From positions 1,263,059,424 through 1,263,123,423 of the forward strand of contig OY728147.1 in assembly GCA_963277665.1 (NCBI GenBank): a stretch of 64,000 bases of DNA, given 5' to 3'. Origin of the DNA: Viscum album. Lineage: Eukaryota; Streptophyta; Magnoliopsida; Santalales; Viscaceae. The translations under genes were made by a program, and so were the position numbers. Every line of letters starts with the position of its first letter. Position 1 is the stretch's first letter. The notes under the pieces are model-generated. The model was given only the letters and a program-made list of their open reading frames with translations, was not told where the DNA came from and did not search any database. Shown here piece after piece: positions 25,454-39,330 of this stretch.

Positions 25454-27665
25454 GTAAGGGAATTCCCAATCTCTCTTTATTTTCGAGAGATATATGCCTT
25501 ATTCACCACTCACTTATTTTGGGTTATGTATATAATTATCATTATTGTATTCTATTACACTTAAACATAAATATATTGGATATTTAAGACTCTTTATGAT
25601 ATTTCTATCATTATTTTTATGTTTCAGAAGTTACCAAATTGGTAATGTGATTTTTATCTCAAATTTCCATCATTGAGACACATTCCATGTTATGAACCTA
25701 TATTTTTATATGAAGGATGTGTACTAAATTTTACATGTTATATAATTAATTTTCCATCATTTCATGATATTTTATGATTCATGTGATTTCATTTTCATAC
25801 ATGGTGAGTATGGTTTTAAGTTACCAAGTTATAAGAGTTTAATTAAATAATATCATCGCTACCAGAGATTGTTTTTAGATATTATTTATTTGATGAAATA
25901 TTATAATCACTATCCCAATAAAACTCATTATGTTTATTATACTCAGGTTATTCATGTAATATTCATGTTTTGGAACAATTTTACAACTCTTTGGTACATA
26001 AGATAGTCAAAAACATGTTTTTACTAATGTATGACATTACCTATATCATCGGTCAGAAATATTTCTTCATTCAAAAAAATGTCTTCTAAATGGATTATAT
26101 AAATATTCTATCATTCTCCTATGATACTTAAAATAAATTTTCACCAATGATTTACCTTTCAAACAAATGTTCTTTTTTAAATGGAATTTTCTTATAATTT
26201 TTCAGTCAACTCACCATTCTAAACTTTATATGATGTAAAAGGAATATTCGGCGTGTTCAGGATTATCCAAAATCATGAACTAAATTACAAAAAAGATTAC
26301 ATTAAAAGATTAAAAAGTTTTTTTCTATAAAAATAATTTTCCCTGATATTATATAAATTCAATATTTCAAAGTGTTTTAAATGAAAAAGTTTTTCAAAAC
26401 TTTTTCAATATTCTTAATAACTTTCAATGAACAAGGTTTAAAAAATCTATTCAAGATTCTACTATAATATTTCATGTTTATTTTCAAATAAAATATCATT
26501 CAATAGTTTTGAATTTTTAAAAATAATTTTTAAAAGAAGAGGGATATGTTTCTTAGGAAATGTTTTTAAAATATCATTCAAAATTATTTCCTATTTATGA
26601 TAATATCCATTGGTATTAATAAAGACTTTATGGGGAAGTGATTTAATATTTACTTTAATATTCATTATATAAATGGTATATGTTTTGATAAAATTTTGTT
26701 TATGAATCCCATTTTTCTTTTAAGGGTTATATTTTTTTGTAACCCACTTTTTTCATGGGTTAGGTTTATAATGAAATGTTTATGAAACCTATCTTTTTAC
26801 ATATGTTTTGATATGATTACGTTTTTATAATACCCATTTCAACTTTTATGTTTTGTCATTGATACAATTTATGATTTTTTAGAACTTGTATTTGTTATTT
26901 CATTATGATATAGGTGGGACATATATCTCTATGCTATACATTTGGTAAGTATTTTTATCTCATGAGATAGTCTAGGATGGTCTTGCGAGTGAACCTTGAC
27001 TACTAATATGGCCATGAAAGTGAACTATGAATACCAAGATTGAATTAGTAGTGAAATCATTATACTAATATGAAAATTGTAGTGAACCATAACTACTAAG
27101 ATGGTATGTGGAGAGAACCCATTCTACTTGAGTTGTCTTGGAAATTATTCCTTGGATACTCTAGAAATCATATTATATGCTTATGTGTTTCCCACAATTC
27201 CATTTCTTCTTCCTATATTATACATTCATGGCTTATGTTTTTAAATTCTAATTTATTTATGTCTTATGATCTTTAAATATTTATTTATTTATTTCTATCT
27301 ATGATCTTTGATATGTGTGGTACGATATTCTAATGTTTTGATCACACTCTCATTCTTTTTTGCTCTTTTTTATGATTACAGGCCCCCCTTGTTTAACCTT
27401 ACTAAGAATTTGAGGTCAGCCATTTTTACATTTACTTCCCCATGTTATGAAGATATATATTAATTGTGATGTCTATCAGAAGAGTTCTAGTGAAGAAGAA
27501 CCTAGTGGGAGATTGTGTATCTCACTTATGTACTAGTGTTCATGTTTTCGTGTTTCCAATGGCAGTAGTCTAATCCAATCATTGAGTATTTGTTTTTATA
27601 TTTTTTTTAATTATTCCTCAAATATTAGGCAATTTTAATGTATTTCAATATTTGGACATTATATG

Positions 27666-29890
27666 TCCACTAAAATAAGCCATTCTATACACATGGTCTG
27701 ATAATTTTAGGGGATATACTTTGGAAATTCATGAACTCTTTATAAACCATTATAATGGTTTTAAATAGATAATAAACCTATGGTTTCATAGATTTAAAAG
27801 ATGGTTTCATGATTAAGAAAACATATAATTTATTTTTCATGATTATACAGTTTTAAACTATGATTTGTGTATCTCAAACTATGAATTCTAGTCATAGTAA
27901 ATGGATGGAACCCAATGGAACCATGTTAATGTGGAATTAAATGATTGTCTGTATGAGAAACAAAATTTTATTGGATATATAATGAAATACCACATTTATA
28001 TTACCGCCCAAATTTCTCAAGTCATGACTAATTCTAAACTTCCAATCTATTGATGAATGGAACAACATTTTCTAGAATCCTTTATAAGGAAACATCCACC
28101 TTCTTTTATTGGAATGGTTAATTAACATGTGGTTAAGAAACTTATTTACACAACTGAAGATATATTTTCCATTCTCCATAGATAAGAATATGAAAATGTT
28201 ATTTTTGGCACCTATTGGTTGGATGTTGAAATAAATAAATAGAGTTCCGTTATTAAGAATATGCAGAAACATGATAAAATTGGCTCCATAGATTTGGATG
28301 AGTTCAAGAACTTATTTTTCTAGAAGTGTCGTACTTGTATTCTTTATAAGAAATAAGAGACTAGAGATATCATGGTTATGATAATAATATAATTATAAAA
28401 TTCAAATGAAACTCTATATAATATTGGGAGAGGAATATGTTGTTGTCCTTATGCACAATGTTTTGATGGGAACGTGGAACAAATTTTCATAAGGGGAATA
28501 CTAAATGTTTTTAGTGTGTAAATAATTTTCATCACGTAGATGAATGTCGATGTATGGGAATGATCCACTCGATAAACCTCTGAAACATCAGTTTTTTAAT
28601 CTCATGGATTTTGGGGACTATTCCAACAAGTTCCCAAATCCAAGAAATAATGTGGATGATAATATAAAAAAACATCAAAGTACAATGTAATAAGGGATAT
28701 CTTATTCCATAAAAATGTTAGAGGATAATAATGATAATTAAGGAATACTTATCCTCCTCTCCTTATTTTGGAATTTTATGTTTGATTTTTTATGAATGGT
28801 CTTCATGAAAATACTATACTTCATCATTTAATGAAATTTCCTATGATTATTAAATTGGATTCTAAAAAAGTGATATCACATATTTTATTGGTAAAAGGTT
28901 GAGCCCTTTCTTCAAAAGAAAATGTTTTTGTATATGGTGTGATCTTATATAAGAAACAAAGGATAATTTATGTTTCCAATATGCATTTATGGTAAGTCAG
29001 GTTATTAACATTCTTCAAAAGAATATATGATGAAGGTATTTATAGGTTTGAGTTGTGTGAATGAGGAGATACTTTATGATATTTTGAGTGATCAATCTTA
29101 AGTATATTTTTAAGAATTTAGTGACCATCTTTCTAATGGTTTGGATATTCATATCTTAGATGGGTAAAAATGGTTAATCGTTTTTGAAATAGTTTATAAT
29201 TATCTGTGTATAATGTTTTATTTATTAATGAATTATTTATCTACATAAGGATTTATACATATTGGATAACATGTCCAAACCACTTCTTTTTATGATAACT
29301 AATTTTAGATAGAATGAATTATTGTTCCACCAATGGATATTATAATTGGATAAGGATTTAGGGTTAATAAATTCATCATAATTTAATGGAGTAAATGTGG
29401 AAAGTGGAAGTTGATAATGGAACAACCAAAGGTTGAGATTGTTTATATGAAATTTTATGAAATCAAGTAAGTATATCTCCTTGTAATTTTATTTCAACAT
29501 TAGGAAATGGACCATGAAATAAAATGGTTTATTAGAATAATCATTTTGGTTATACAAATGACCACTTCAAATCAAATTAGGTTATGGTTTTATAGTTATT
29601 AACCTTATCTAGATCACCCAATTTATTATGATTAGTTATCTTTATCACTCTCTATAATTATTTACACATTTCATCCATGTCCATGTCTTCACATGCCACA
29701 TATGTCCTCCAATGTGAAAACATAGTTATAAGTTACTCTGGGTTACCATTATTCTTGTAGATTTACATTTGAATGAAATGTTTAAAATTAATTTTTATTA
29801 TGTGGGTTTTTATGAATGCATATTTTTTATACTAAATCATTATTGACCATGATGAATTTTGATGGAGAAATTCATTTAATGGTGGAAGAA
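27666..29890 (+). other. TRG array internal region 3
   Basis: From about 27,700 it aligns with internal region 2 from about 20,920 (for example GGGATATACTTTGG against GGGATATGGTTTGG), so about 300 bases after the LTR are missing. It holds a zinc-knuckle relic (28,446-28,560) and ends with a purine-rich stretch, AATGGTGGAAGA, before the next LTR. No pol motif was found. Short minus-strand frames (28,072-28,272 and 29,237-29,425) are unrelated chance frames. Confidence 0.65.
28446..28560 (+). pseudogene. TRG Gag zinc-knuckle relic (array internal region 3)
   Basis: In the frame beginning near 28,450 the translation aligns with TRG-2 residues 78-112. The Cys of knuckle 1 is present, then a KGNTKCF segment equivalent to KGTGRCF, then a CX2CX4HX4C knuckle with all four ligands kept but a stop codon between the first two Cys. 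Another stop interrupts the first knuckle. This confirms that region 3 is the same gag-only internal domain. Confidence 0.65.
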
Positions 29891-32110
29891 TATTAGACCC
29901 TGAGTTTTTATGAAATATATATTTTTTGAATTAATTAAAATTTATTTAAGGATTTAATTGAATGATACACCATGATATGAATTCATTACACACAACTGTA
30001 AGTTTATCTTTCAATACATCCAATACTGAGTTTATTCGATATCAATACTTGCAAGACCACATTTTTCAATACTACAATATATTATTAAACTTATTATTAA
30101 AATATTAATATAGTTATCATATTGGAATTGGAATTGAAGTTATAAATAATGATAACTAAATTATGAAAATATGGTTGACACATGTTTATATTATTAATTC
30201 ATTACTGAATATTGAATTATTAATGGAAATAAAACACATTTTAAAATAAAGGGAATAAATTTATTGAAAACTATTTTTATGCAGACAAATGTTCTTATAT
30301 CAATAAATTAAACAAAAAACTAATTTTTGATACTATTAGAAAATTAATGTGATAAAATAAATTTAGATTTTTTAATATGAATATCAATACTATATTAGGG
30401 ATATTTTTTTTATTTTTATTAGATGTTTAATTTATTGATGAATTGGGAAAATACCAAATTTAAATTGAAAACATAATTTTTGTTTAATATATTTATATAG
30501 TTAATTTATATATAATATGTTTTTAAATTATATTAGGCATATTACAATTTAATTCATCCACTTTATTTCATTTTAGTTAATATCACATTTAAATTTGATA
30601 TGGAAACAATACATGATTTTGAAAATTTCTCTTTAAAACCCCTTTGTATCACACTCATTGTGGGATTAATATTAAATTAATTTCTACCACTTTGGTGAAT
30701 TGAATTTTCAAAAAATAGTTTAAAAATTTATAATCATCAAAATTTATAAGTTCTAATAAGGCCTAAATAGTTTTTAACAAAAATGGTTAGTGAAAATATT
30801 ATAATTAAACACGTCGATTAGAGAAAAACAAGTTTATATAGGGACTAAACATTAAACAGAAGTAGAAAAATATCCTAGAAAATTGTCCAACCCTCATAAT
30901 ATTGATCTATTTATACCATATCCTAAATTTAACCTAAATAGTTTCATTTTTAGGCTCATGTTGTTAGGGATACCTCCCAATGGTGTTTACTATTTTGTAT
31001 TTACAATAATGCCACAACCCCTCCATTAGAAAATGGAATTCACTCTCCCCAATTCTTAACACCTCTCACACCATTTGTATTTACCATACCCTTTCAAAAT
31101 AACAACCCAAATTACCTAATAACTCATTATAAACCACAATTTTATCAAAAATATAACCAAGGAATTACTTTAGTTCCTAAAATATGATATAACCAATGTA
31201 GAGGTAACGTCCATCAATGAATATTTTTTCATTATTTCATCCCAAAGCCCATTAATTTATATTCATTTAGATAATATATAACAACCTTAGTATCATAAAT
31301 ATTATAATATTTGGTTTTGTAATTTTTAATATCTAAAAATTCACACACTTACAAAAATGGGATATCAAATCATCATCCATGTGTATGATGGATTATTTCC
31401 TCATGAACCGATGTCGTACGTTCATCCATTAACACCCTTCAAGGCTAAGAATAATGATGTATTTATAATTTATATATGATATATATGATACTAATTATGT
31501 TTTTAAAATTATGGAATTATTATATATCATATACCTTTATTATTTTCATTTTTTGGAAATATGATAATGTCGTTCTCGTTTAGGACATACTACTAGCTTG
31601 GAAACTGATGTGATTTATTCATGCTTTACTTTGAATTTATTAAGGATGAGTCTGACAAAAATATGTGATATAAATGACATGAAAATTATAGTTTAATGAT
31701 AATATATATATATATATATATATATTATTTTAATTTATTTCATTCAATATGATAAGAAAATGGAAACATCATTCATGCATACAAACGATCTACTATCTCC
31801 AGAAATGGTGTGTTTAATTTACTATTTATATATTTTATATATAATTAATAATTCATATACAATAAATATATATGATTTTTATAGAATTTATTACATCCTA
31901 TAAATTAGGAAATCATAATCTAAGTATGAGGACCCTGAATAACTAGTGACAATATGTACAGAAAACAAAGTGGATATTACCCAAAACATAAAATTAACAA
32001 GAAATTATCAATAAATTGGTAATATAATGTTATCAATAAATAATATATGGTATTATATAAATTAATATGGTTAAATCATATATTTATAATAAAATTACAT
32101 TTAATCCTTT
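29891..32110 (+). repeat. TRG array LTR-4, truncated
   Basis: It starts TATTAGACCCTGAG after a purine tract. Similarity to other TRG LTRs continues through donor site 1 (31,204) and the three islands (about 31,371, 31,565 and 31,769), then ends near 32,110, just before where the mini-exon should be. The TATA position has decayed to TTAGAAAATGG. About 2.4 kb of LTR is missing on the right. Confidence 0.65.
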
Positions 32111-35100
32111 TTTTGATTGTAAATTATGATCCATGTCATCCAGTGAGGATAAAAAAAATTCTTTGACACAATACTATCATGTTGGCTACCCCATATAAAA
32201 CAACCTCTTAGCCACATATCCCAATTCACATATTCGGAATTAATAATGATTCATTTTAAACCATGGCCTCCAAAATATGTAATCCTTATTCATATCCTAT
32301 TTCATGATATAATCCCTATGCCCCCATACGTGAAACATAAACATCATGTGAATCCAATCAAGTATAATAACCAAATATTCCACCCACATTATTATTACTT
32401 ATGAATATATCCAACCACACACATATCGTTATAAATATTTGGTAGGTTTATTTTCATATCTTTTAACTTCAAATTGGGTTAGTTCAAAAAATACATTCTC
32501 ATATTTAGATACAAATGAAAATGAAAAACTAGATAGGGTCAGTACTGCATAACTCATAGAATAAAAAATTCTAAAAACCCTTTACATAGTGGTATTTAAT
32601 GCATTACTTTAAACAATATAGGATATAATAAATTCAATATAACATAGAAATACCTAGATTATGTCAAATATACATGACATTAAATTTATCCACATATGTC
32701 TTGGATGAATGTCCATGAAAGATGATTATATTAGTCTTGTATTCATGACGTGAAAACCGACTACATTTTTCGTTATCTCATTACATAAAAAGTACAAAAT
32801 ATATCTTTAATTTCCACTAAATTACATGGGTTCTAATTGAATTCATTGAGATATATAGAAAAAATCATCAATTGGCCCAATCCAAAATTAACAACACAAA
32901 CCAAATTTCAGGATGGTGATAAATTATTTAGAAACAAATATGTGGATTTGAACCATAGTATTAATTCTCAATTAAATAGAGTGATAGAGAAACTCTGAGG
33001 CATATATATTTACTAATTAGTGAAGATTAATGACATATAATTTTAAATGGGAAATCAATAGTTTTAGTGTTAATAATAGGAATGATTCATTAATATGTAT
33101 TAAATATCATATAGAGTCTTAGAATAGACTACAAGACATGATAATATTTAAGCTAAACTATCATACTTGCAATTGATCCCATATCTATTAGGACACAACA
33201 TTTCCACAGTGACACATGACTTTGTAAATTAAGACAATAACTAACAAAATACATGAATGGTGAATTTCAAATTTTATTTAAAATTTTTGAACCCAACATA
33301 AATTCCTTACCACAAAAACAGATTTATAGACATTGAACTTTTCCATGATATGTCTCACTAATGAGTTTCTTATTTTAGGTTATTTTATTAAGACAACTAT
33401 GAAAAATAAATTTAATTACAAAAGTAAATATGATATCGCATTTTAAGTAATGAAAATTCCTTTTCCATACTACAAGGAATAAAGAATCAACTAGTACAAA
33501 AGGGCATCATCAACAAGAAATTGAGAAGATGCTTACCTTAATAGAGAGGAAGGTCGCGAAACCATATATCTAGAAAATATTTTCACCAAAATAGCCCTTA
33601 AAAAACTGGATGATGATCTTGGTGATCTCTAACACCAATATAAATGCTTCTATATCATTAATAAGGAATATAAATAATACAAATTGCAAGATCCTCCATT
33701 TATCTCACTTTTAATAGGATATAGAGATGTGTCTTTCCCTTAATACCATGCTTGACTACATTAGAAGAATATATATATAAAGAGTGACAATATTAAGTCC
33801 AAATATATTTAGATGATAGAAGATATCATTAATTTTATTCCTATAAATTTCCAGGATGTTCAACAGTGTGATCCTAAAATTCTCCCCTATTTCCATTATC
33901 ATTCGGCCCCATCCCCTAAAAAATAATGAGAAGCCCCCCAAGGGTACCCCTCTTCTAGTTTTTAAGACCATGGAATCCAATGGGATGTTTGAATGAGTAT
34001 GATAACAAATTTATGTATAGGAACATGATTATACTCTTATTCTCACTCAAGAATCCCTTCATCAATTCCGCACCGTGACCAATTATTATATACATATCTC
34101 TGCATGAAACAACCAAGCATGCCACTACATATTGGACGTGATGAAAGAATATCACCAGCTTATTTCCATTATGAAATACAATTTTTATTAGAATACCATT
34201 GAGGTGAAAGAAGATAATTCCCATATTTAATCTCCCCATTATATGTTTCAATTACATTTTTAATGGTAATATATTAATGAACACAAATTCATTATCCCAT
34301 ATATATCCAATATAAATTTCTCTATATTATAGTGATTATATATGTGAGGGAATCATTTACCAATCTTATAAATACCAGTGGGTGGGATTATATCTATGCT
34401 CCACTTCTAATCTACGTGGTTTATCATCATATCCATATAATTTCCATGGGAAAATTCCATATTCTTATTCCCATCAAAATGAGTGTATTTCAATGGTATA
34501 TCATAAAAAGTACTCAAGAGTAGGTTCATATTCCAACAATCATTATTATGGTCCAACATCATATACATATAGATAAAAAGAAATGAAGGTAATTATATAT
34601 TTATATTCATGAAATACATGTAATGCTCACTGCCATGTCCTGAATTTCATTCAAGGAAATCATTGGTATATCCCAATGAAGACAATGAGGTTTCATGGGA
34701 GGGCTCTCAAGAATAATGGTTTACGTTGAAATTCTATGTAATGAATCATGATAGTTTTGTAAATCTGTATCAATAATCCATGATAATCTATAAGAAATAC
34801 AATTAAAGGGAAACATAAAATCCAATAGTATTCCCCTAACCTATATAATCTAATATTCTTGAGATTCTGTGATATATATCATTAGTGAATGAAGGATTGT
34901 CATTCTCTACATCAGGTGGTATTAATTGTTCTTTTTATAGAGGTTCTCCCTACATTAATATTATATTTATCTCTATATATACTCTATGGAACATCATCCA
35001 TGGTGTTCCCCCCCAAATTAATATAAATAATAGTGATGAAGGTCTCCCATAAGGTAAATATTATAATGTTCTTTCCAATTGTTTCTAAAATAATGGAAAA

Positions 35101-37844
35101 GTAGGGATTTTAAATTATATATCATTATTAAATTGATACCATGAATATCCTCTACATATAATATACTTGAAAACATTGGAGTTCCTCCACATGTTATATT
35201 TTGATCAGGTCATCACTGTGATGATACCAACAATAATGATAGATGTACTCACTATGAGGTTGAAGAATAAAATAAAGAATAAGGTCCTCAAAAAACATCT
35301 CATTACAATGGACCATTTTAAAATTTCAAATATAATCATCTATAATGTTATCCACATATATAAATTTCTCGAAGGTTCCCATTATAACAAGAGGCACTCA
35401 AGAAATCAATTTTAGCCCCACCATGTTCCTTATCATTAACTTGTAGTGTTTCATCCTTATCAATGGGATATTTTGGGAATATCATCAAACATAACTATAT
35501 ATGATCAAAATAATTCAACTACCCATCACAATGTAAAGGGGAGGTGGATTCATGGAATGGGTTTGTTAGAGGAACCCTTCTCCGCAGATGTATAAAATTT
35601 TAAACTCATGTGGAAAGAGATTGTTGAAGGTAATATAAAAGTCACTTTCTATCCCATGACCACATTCAAATATGTAATTTTAGAAACATTTAATTCAAAA
35701 TGAATCCATATATACATCACAACCTATGGTTGACTATTCACTATCTCCTAACGCAATATTTTTCTTACAGATTGTATAATAATCATCCCAATGAAACAAA
35801 CAAGAACATTATTCACAAAGTTGTTATCTTTTTAGTAAACTAGATCAATAAATTATGGAAATAGCAATGATTCATGGATCATTAATTCCATTATAGGATA
35901 AACATACTTTATTGATAATTTATTTTACCTCACATGACGTGTACATAAAAATATTTGGTGAATATGGAGTATGACAATTCTCCCACTACATGAACAGTAA
36001 TATTAATTATGTAAAGAAAAATGTAATAAAATCACATGATGCCACATTTTTTTTACATGTCTTGTATATTAAAGTTATACAATCTAAAAAACCATAATTT
36101 CACCTAGTTCCTCAAAACAATGTACTTTGTGGGACTAAGTAATCGATATAATTTTGTACTAGGCTATCAGGATGGTCATTAAAACCTTTAATTTGAGGAA
36201 AAAATAATAAATTAGTGGAAAACACTAAAAATGAGTAACTCATAACAATATTTTGTCTTTCATATTTATTATTCTCAAATAATGTCTTGAAATAAACAAA
36301 CAACTCAATTATAGCCACATTAGTTGTGGCATAGGACCAGAGCCATCCTGCAAGGTTGGTGGTTTATTTACCACTGCTAAAACCATGGGGGTATTGAAAA
36401 TTCATAATTTTTTGTTTTAGATGTAAGTAGAGACATGAAAAGTTTAGAAATATTTCTAGAGGACTATTATATCATTCTCCTCCTCCATGGAAGCTGGCCT
36501 TCACTAAATTGGGTGAACCTCCAAGGAAACTCCCAAGTGATTTCTCCTATATCCTAATAAATTATCATCATTGGGGAATAATTCTACAATCATTATAGAG
36601 TAGAACCTTTGTATCACCCTCTTGGAACCCCATATTATAGAACAAATATTAGGTAAATAAAAATATCATATGGGATACAAGTCAAGGATCTCTTCCATGA
36701 GACATGATATGAAAGAGGATTATGATATATCCCTTCATGGATACACTAGGGACAAAGATACACTATATCACACTAACAAAGACAATGATTTGATTCCCAA
36801 TACATGATTAATTTTAGTGAACATAATTAGTTTTGGATATATGGATAACATGATACATAAAACTGATGCTAGATTACAATATGAGGAGGCATTAGTTTAA
36901 AACATGATCTATATCAAGATATTCGATTAGGGTGTGTGAACCAATCATCAAAGGTAGATTCATGATCTATGATATCCTATGAATCTGTAGCATAAAATTT
37001 ATTGGAATTACTTAATACAAGATAATTGTAAATCCATGTCATTATCCCACCCAATACAAAATGAAGTTAAAAATATAGCCAATGAATGAAGGAAATAAAA
37101 TAACAATATTGAGTTTGAAAAACTAAGGAAAATAAATACTAGATTAGTTAGAGGGAATATTCAAATTGATTAAAATATCTATGAAAAGACCAATATGTCT
37201 TTTTAGGGGGTTTAAATCAATAGGAAATAAAAAATGACTAGAAAGGGTGATGTATACTTGTGTTATATTCCAAGTGGAAATGAAAACATTGCACTTAATT
37301 AATAAAGTCAGGTAATGTTATGAATTTCTTCCAAAAGGGTATTACCTATCACTGTGACAATTAATCATTCCAAAGATAACTTAATATAAAAATCATTACT
37401 AGAAAATATTCATCCAAAATAATTATGCTTCATCTATAACCTATAATCCCACATCCTCCCATGATATAGTCCTAATAGATATTTTCAACACCATCAAGTC
37501 CTTGACTACATGAAGAGTGGAAATTGAGGGATAACATACCCTTGTATAAGGTGGGAGAAACCCATTTATTTAGTGGGTGAATGTCACTCATCCTTCACTC
37601 CACATTGGTATTACTATCCTGCCATATTTAAATTTAATGGAAGACCTATAAAAACACCTTAAGAAAATTATATCTAGATGTGGCCTTATTAGTAGAAGAC
37701 TATAGTGGAATTAAGTGGAAAGACATAGATACTTTAGGTAAACACTGAAAGTGTCGTCATTTATCTATTATAGATTCATGCATGTTTGGTATGTCACAAA
37801 TAAGAAAAACATCAAATAATGTTCCTATATCAACTTCACTCCAC
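32111..37844. other. 5.7 kb with no recognised gene
   Basis: This is AT-rich sequence between the cut TRG LTR-4 and the cut Gypsy-I. I found no pol, gag or transposase motif and no long frame. The longest frames are 98 codons (33,955-34,251, minus), 82 codons (35,167-35,415) and 74 codons (33,756-33,980, minus). A frame at 34,382-34,576 is rich in Tyr and Ser but matches nothing I know. It may be old LTR or transposon sequence too decayed to read, or host intergenic DNA. Confidence 0.4.
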
Positions 37845-37869
37845 CTTCAAAAAGGGTATCCAGACACCA

Positions 37870-38400
37870 AGATCTTAGAGATAGTAGGGTGGGGCAGCTC
37901 AGGGTAGCCAGGCTGTGTCGCAGGGCCACAACACTGGGCATGCATATGATGTGCAACAGACCCAACAAGAGTAGGATCTTAGACCTACCCGAGTCATAGG
38001 TAATATTTTAGTTGCTTCTGTCTTATCATAAATACTTTTTGATACTGGTGCGACACATAGCTTTATATGTGTGGCCGTTGTGTAGAGCGTTGGGATCTGT
38101 GTTTCTTCTTCTTCTAATTTTATAATGCTAGACACTCCATTGGGGATTATGATGGCTGGTGTGTATCGGTCCAAGGAGTTCCACTAGATGTTAGTGGGTG
38201 TCACTTTCTATGGGACCTCTATGTATAAGAGATCACGAGCTATGACTTCATTCTCAGGGTGGATGGGTTGGTACCCTTTCGAGCATTTTTATATTGCTAT
38301 CGTCACATGATGAGTTCCACATCACCAGAGGGTGGAGAGTTTCTATACAAGGGCGAGTGGGTTGTCAAAGTGAGCCAAGCTTGACCTGAGCATCGTGGGT
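37870..38400 (+). pseudogene. Gypsy-I aspartic protease remnant
   Basis: In one frame the translation shows GNILVASVL, then LFDTGATHSFIC at about 38,035-38,070. This is the active-site signature of Ty3/gypsy proteases, with the catalytic Asp intact. The downstream half, expected to carry a second hydrophobic motif, is weaker and has stops. In life it cuts the Gag-Pol polyprotein. A TAA interrupts just before the active site. Confidence 0.75.
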
Positions 38401-38454
38401 GAGGTGGACTGATAACCTAGATTGAGAGTTAATATCTGGATGACCAGGGAACAT

Positions 38455-39330
38455 GTAAGAAGGATTTCCCTCCAGTAGTTGATCATTTCAGGGATGTCTT
38501 CCCAGATGACTTTTTAGGTCTACCTCCGGTGCGAGAGGTGGATTTTTCTATTGATCTTGTGAGAGGAGAAACACCAATAACCATTCCTCCTTATAAGATG
38601 GCTACACCATAGTTGTAAGCGCTCAAGAGGAAGTTGGAGGAATTGTAGGAAAATGGTTTCATCTAACCCAGTACATCTCCTTGGGGTTCTCCAGTCATGT
38701 TTCCGAAGAAGGTGGATAGTAACCTCAGACTTTGTGTGGATTATCAGAAGCTAAAATAGTTGACGGTCAAGAACTGATATACCTTTCCAAGGATTGATGA
38801 TATTTTTTATCAAATTTGAGGAGCATGAGGGTTCTCGGTGATTGAATTGAGATCCGGATATCATCAGTTGCTTGTTAGACCATGAGACATACTGCTTACA
38901 ACTTCTCGTAGTAGATATGGTCTATATGAGTACTTGGATATGTCGTTCGGACTCATGAACATGCCCATAGTTTTCATGGCTCTGATGAATTGTGTGTTCC
39001 ACCAATATCTAGATTCTTTTGTGGTAGTTTTCGTGGAAGATATCATAGTGTACTATCACACTCGACATGACCATACTACCCATCTTGAGATCGTACTGAG
39101 TACACTGAGAGAGCATCAGTTATATGCTATGTTCTCAAAGATCCACTTTGGGAAGGACCAGATACACTTCCTGGGTCATATTATCTCTAAGGCAGGAGTT
39201 GCAGTGGACCCAGAGAAAGTGAGAGCAATAGTTTCCTAGAAGAATCCTATGAACGTGTTTGAAATACCGAGTTTCTTGGGGCTAGCTGGTTACTACAAGA
39301 ACTTTATATAAGACTTCTCATTCTTAGTAG
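38455..39330 (+). pseudogene. Gypsy-I reverse transcriptase remnant
   Basis: The translation reads HFRDVFPDD...[13 protein letters not shown], then [14 protein letters not shown] and [10 protein letters not shown], then SGYHQLL, SFGLMNMP and the active-site motif. That motif is FVED (39,030-39,041) instead of FIDD or YVDD, so the first catalytic Asp is now Glu. After it come HFLGHIISKAGVAVDPEKV and SFLGLAGYYKNF, the RT thumb/connection signature. Stops occur at, for example, 38,610, 38,645, 39,237 and 39,621. Several are TAG where relatives have Gln or Trp. The longest clean stretch is 38,934-39,239. Confidence 0.9.

Larger units (their letters stand above)
22950..27665 (+). repeat. TRG array LTR-3
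   Basis: About 4.7 kb, starting TATAATACCCC after a good polypurine tract. TATA box at 24,339, donor site 1 at 24,516, islands near 24,680, 24,890 and 25,081, mini-exon at 25,417-25,453, minisatellite relic at 26,985-27,140. The 3' end is approximate (within 40 bases) because the primer site is not recognisable here. Confidence 0.7.
9951..32110 (+). mobile_element. TRG array: four LTRs and three internal regions in tandem
   Basis: Homologous LTRs begin at 9951, 15,928, 22,950 and 29,891. They are separated by internal regions of about 0.3, 2.3 and 2.2 kb. Each LTR start follows the pattern T(G/A)TAA(C/T)ACC or a decayed form of it. Each of the first three LTR ends is followed by sequence resembling the primer-site region of TRG-2. 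LTRs are shared between neighbouring units rather than doubled, as expected from unequal recombination between LTRs. The last LTR is cut at about 32,110. All copies are old, and I estimate by eye that they differ much more from one another than the two LTRs of TRG-2 do. Confidence 0.75.

Noticed and set aside
34332..34576. Tyr/Ser-rich frame considered as an exon of a host RNA-binding protein (YTH-like N-terminal region)
   Set aside because: Only the composition is suggestive; no YTH core or flanking exon could be found in the next 2 kb.
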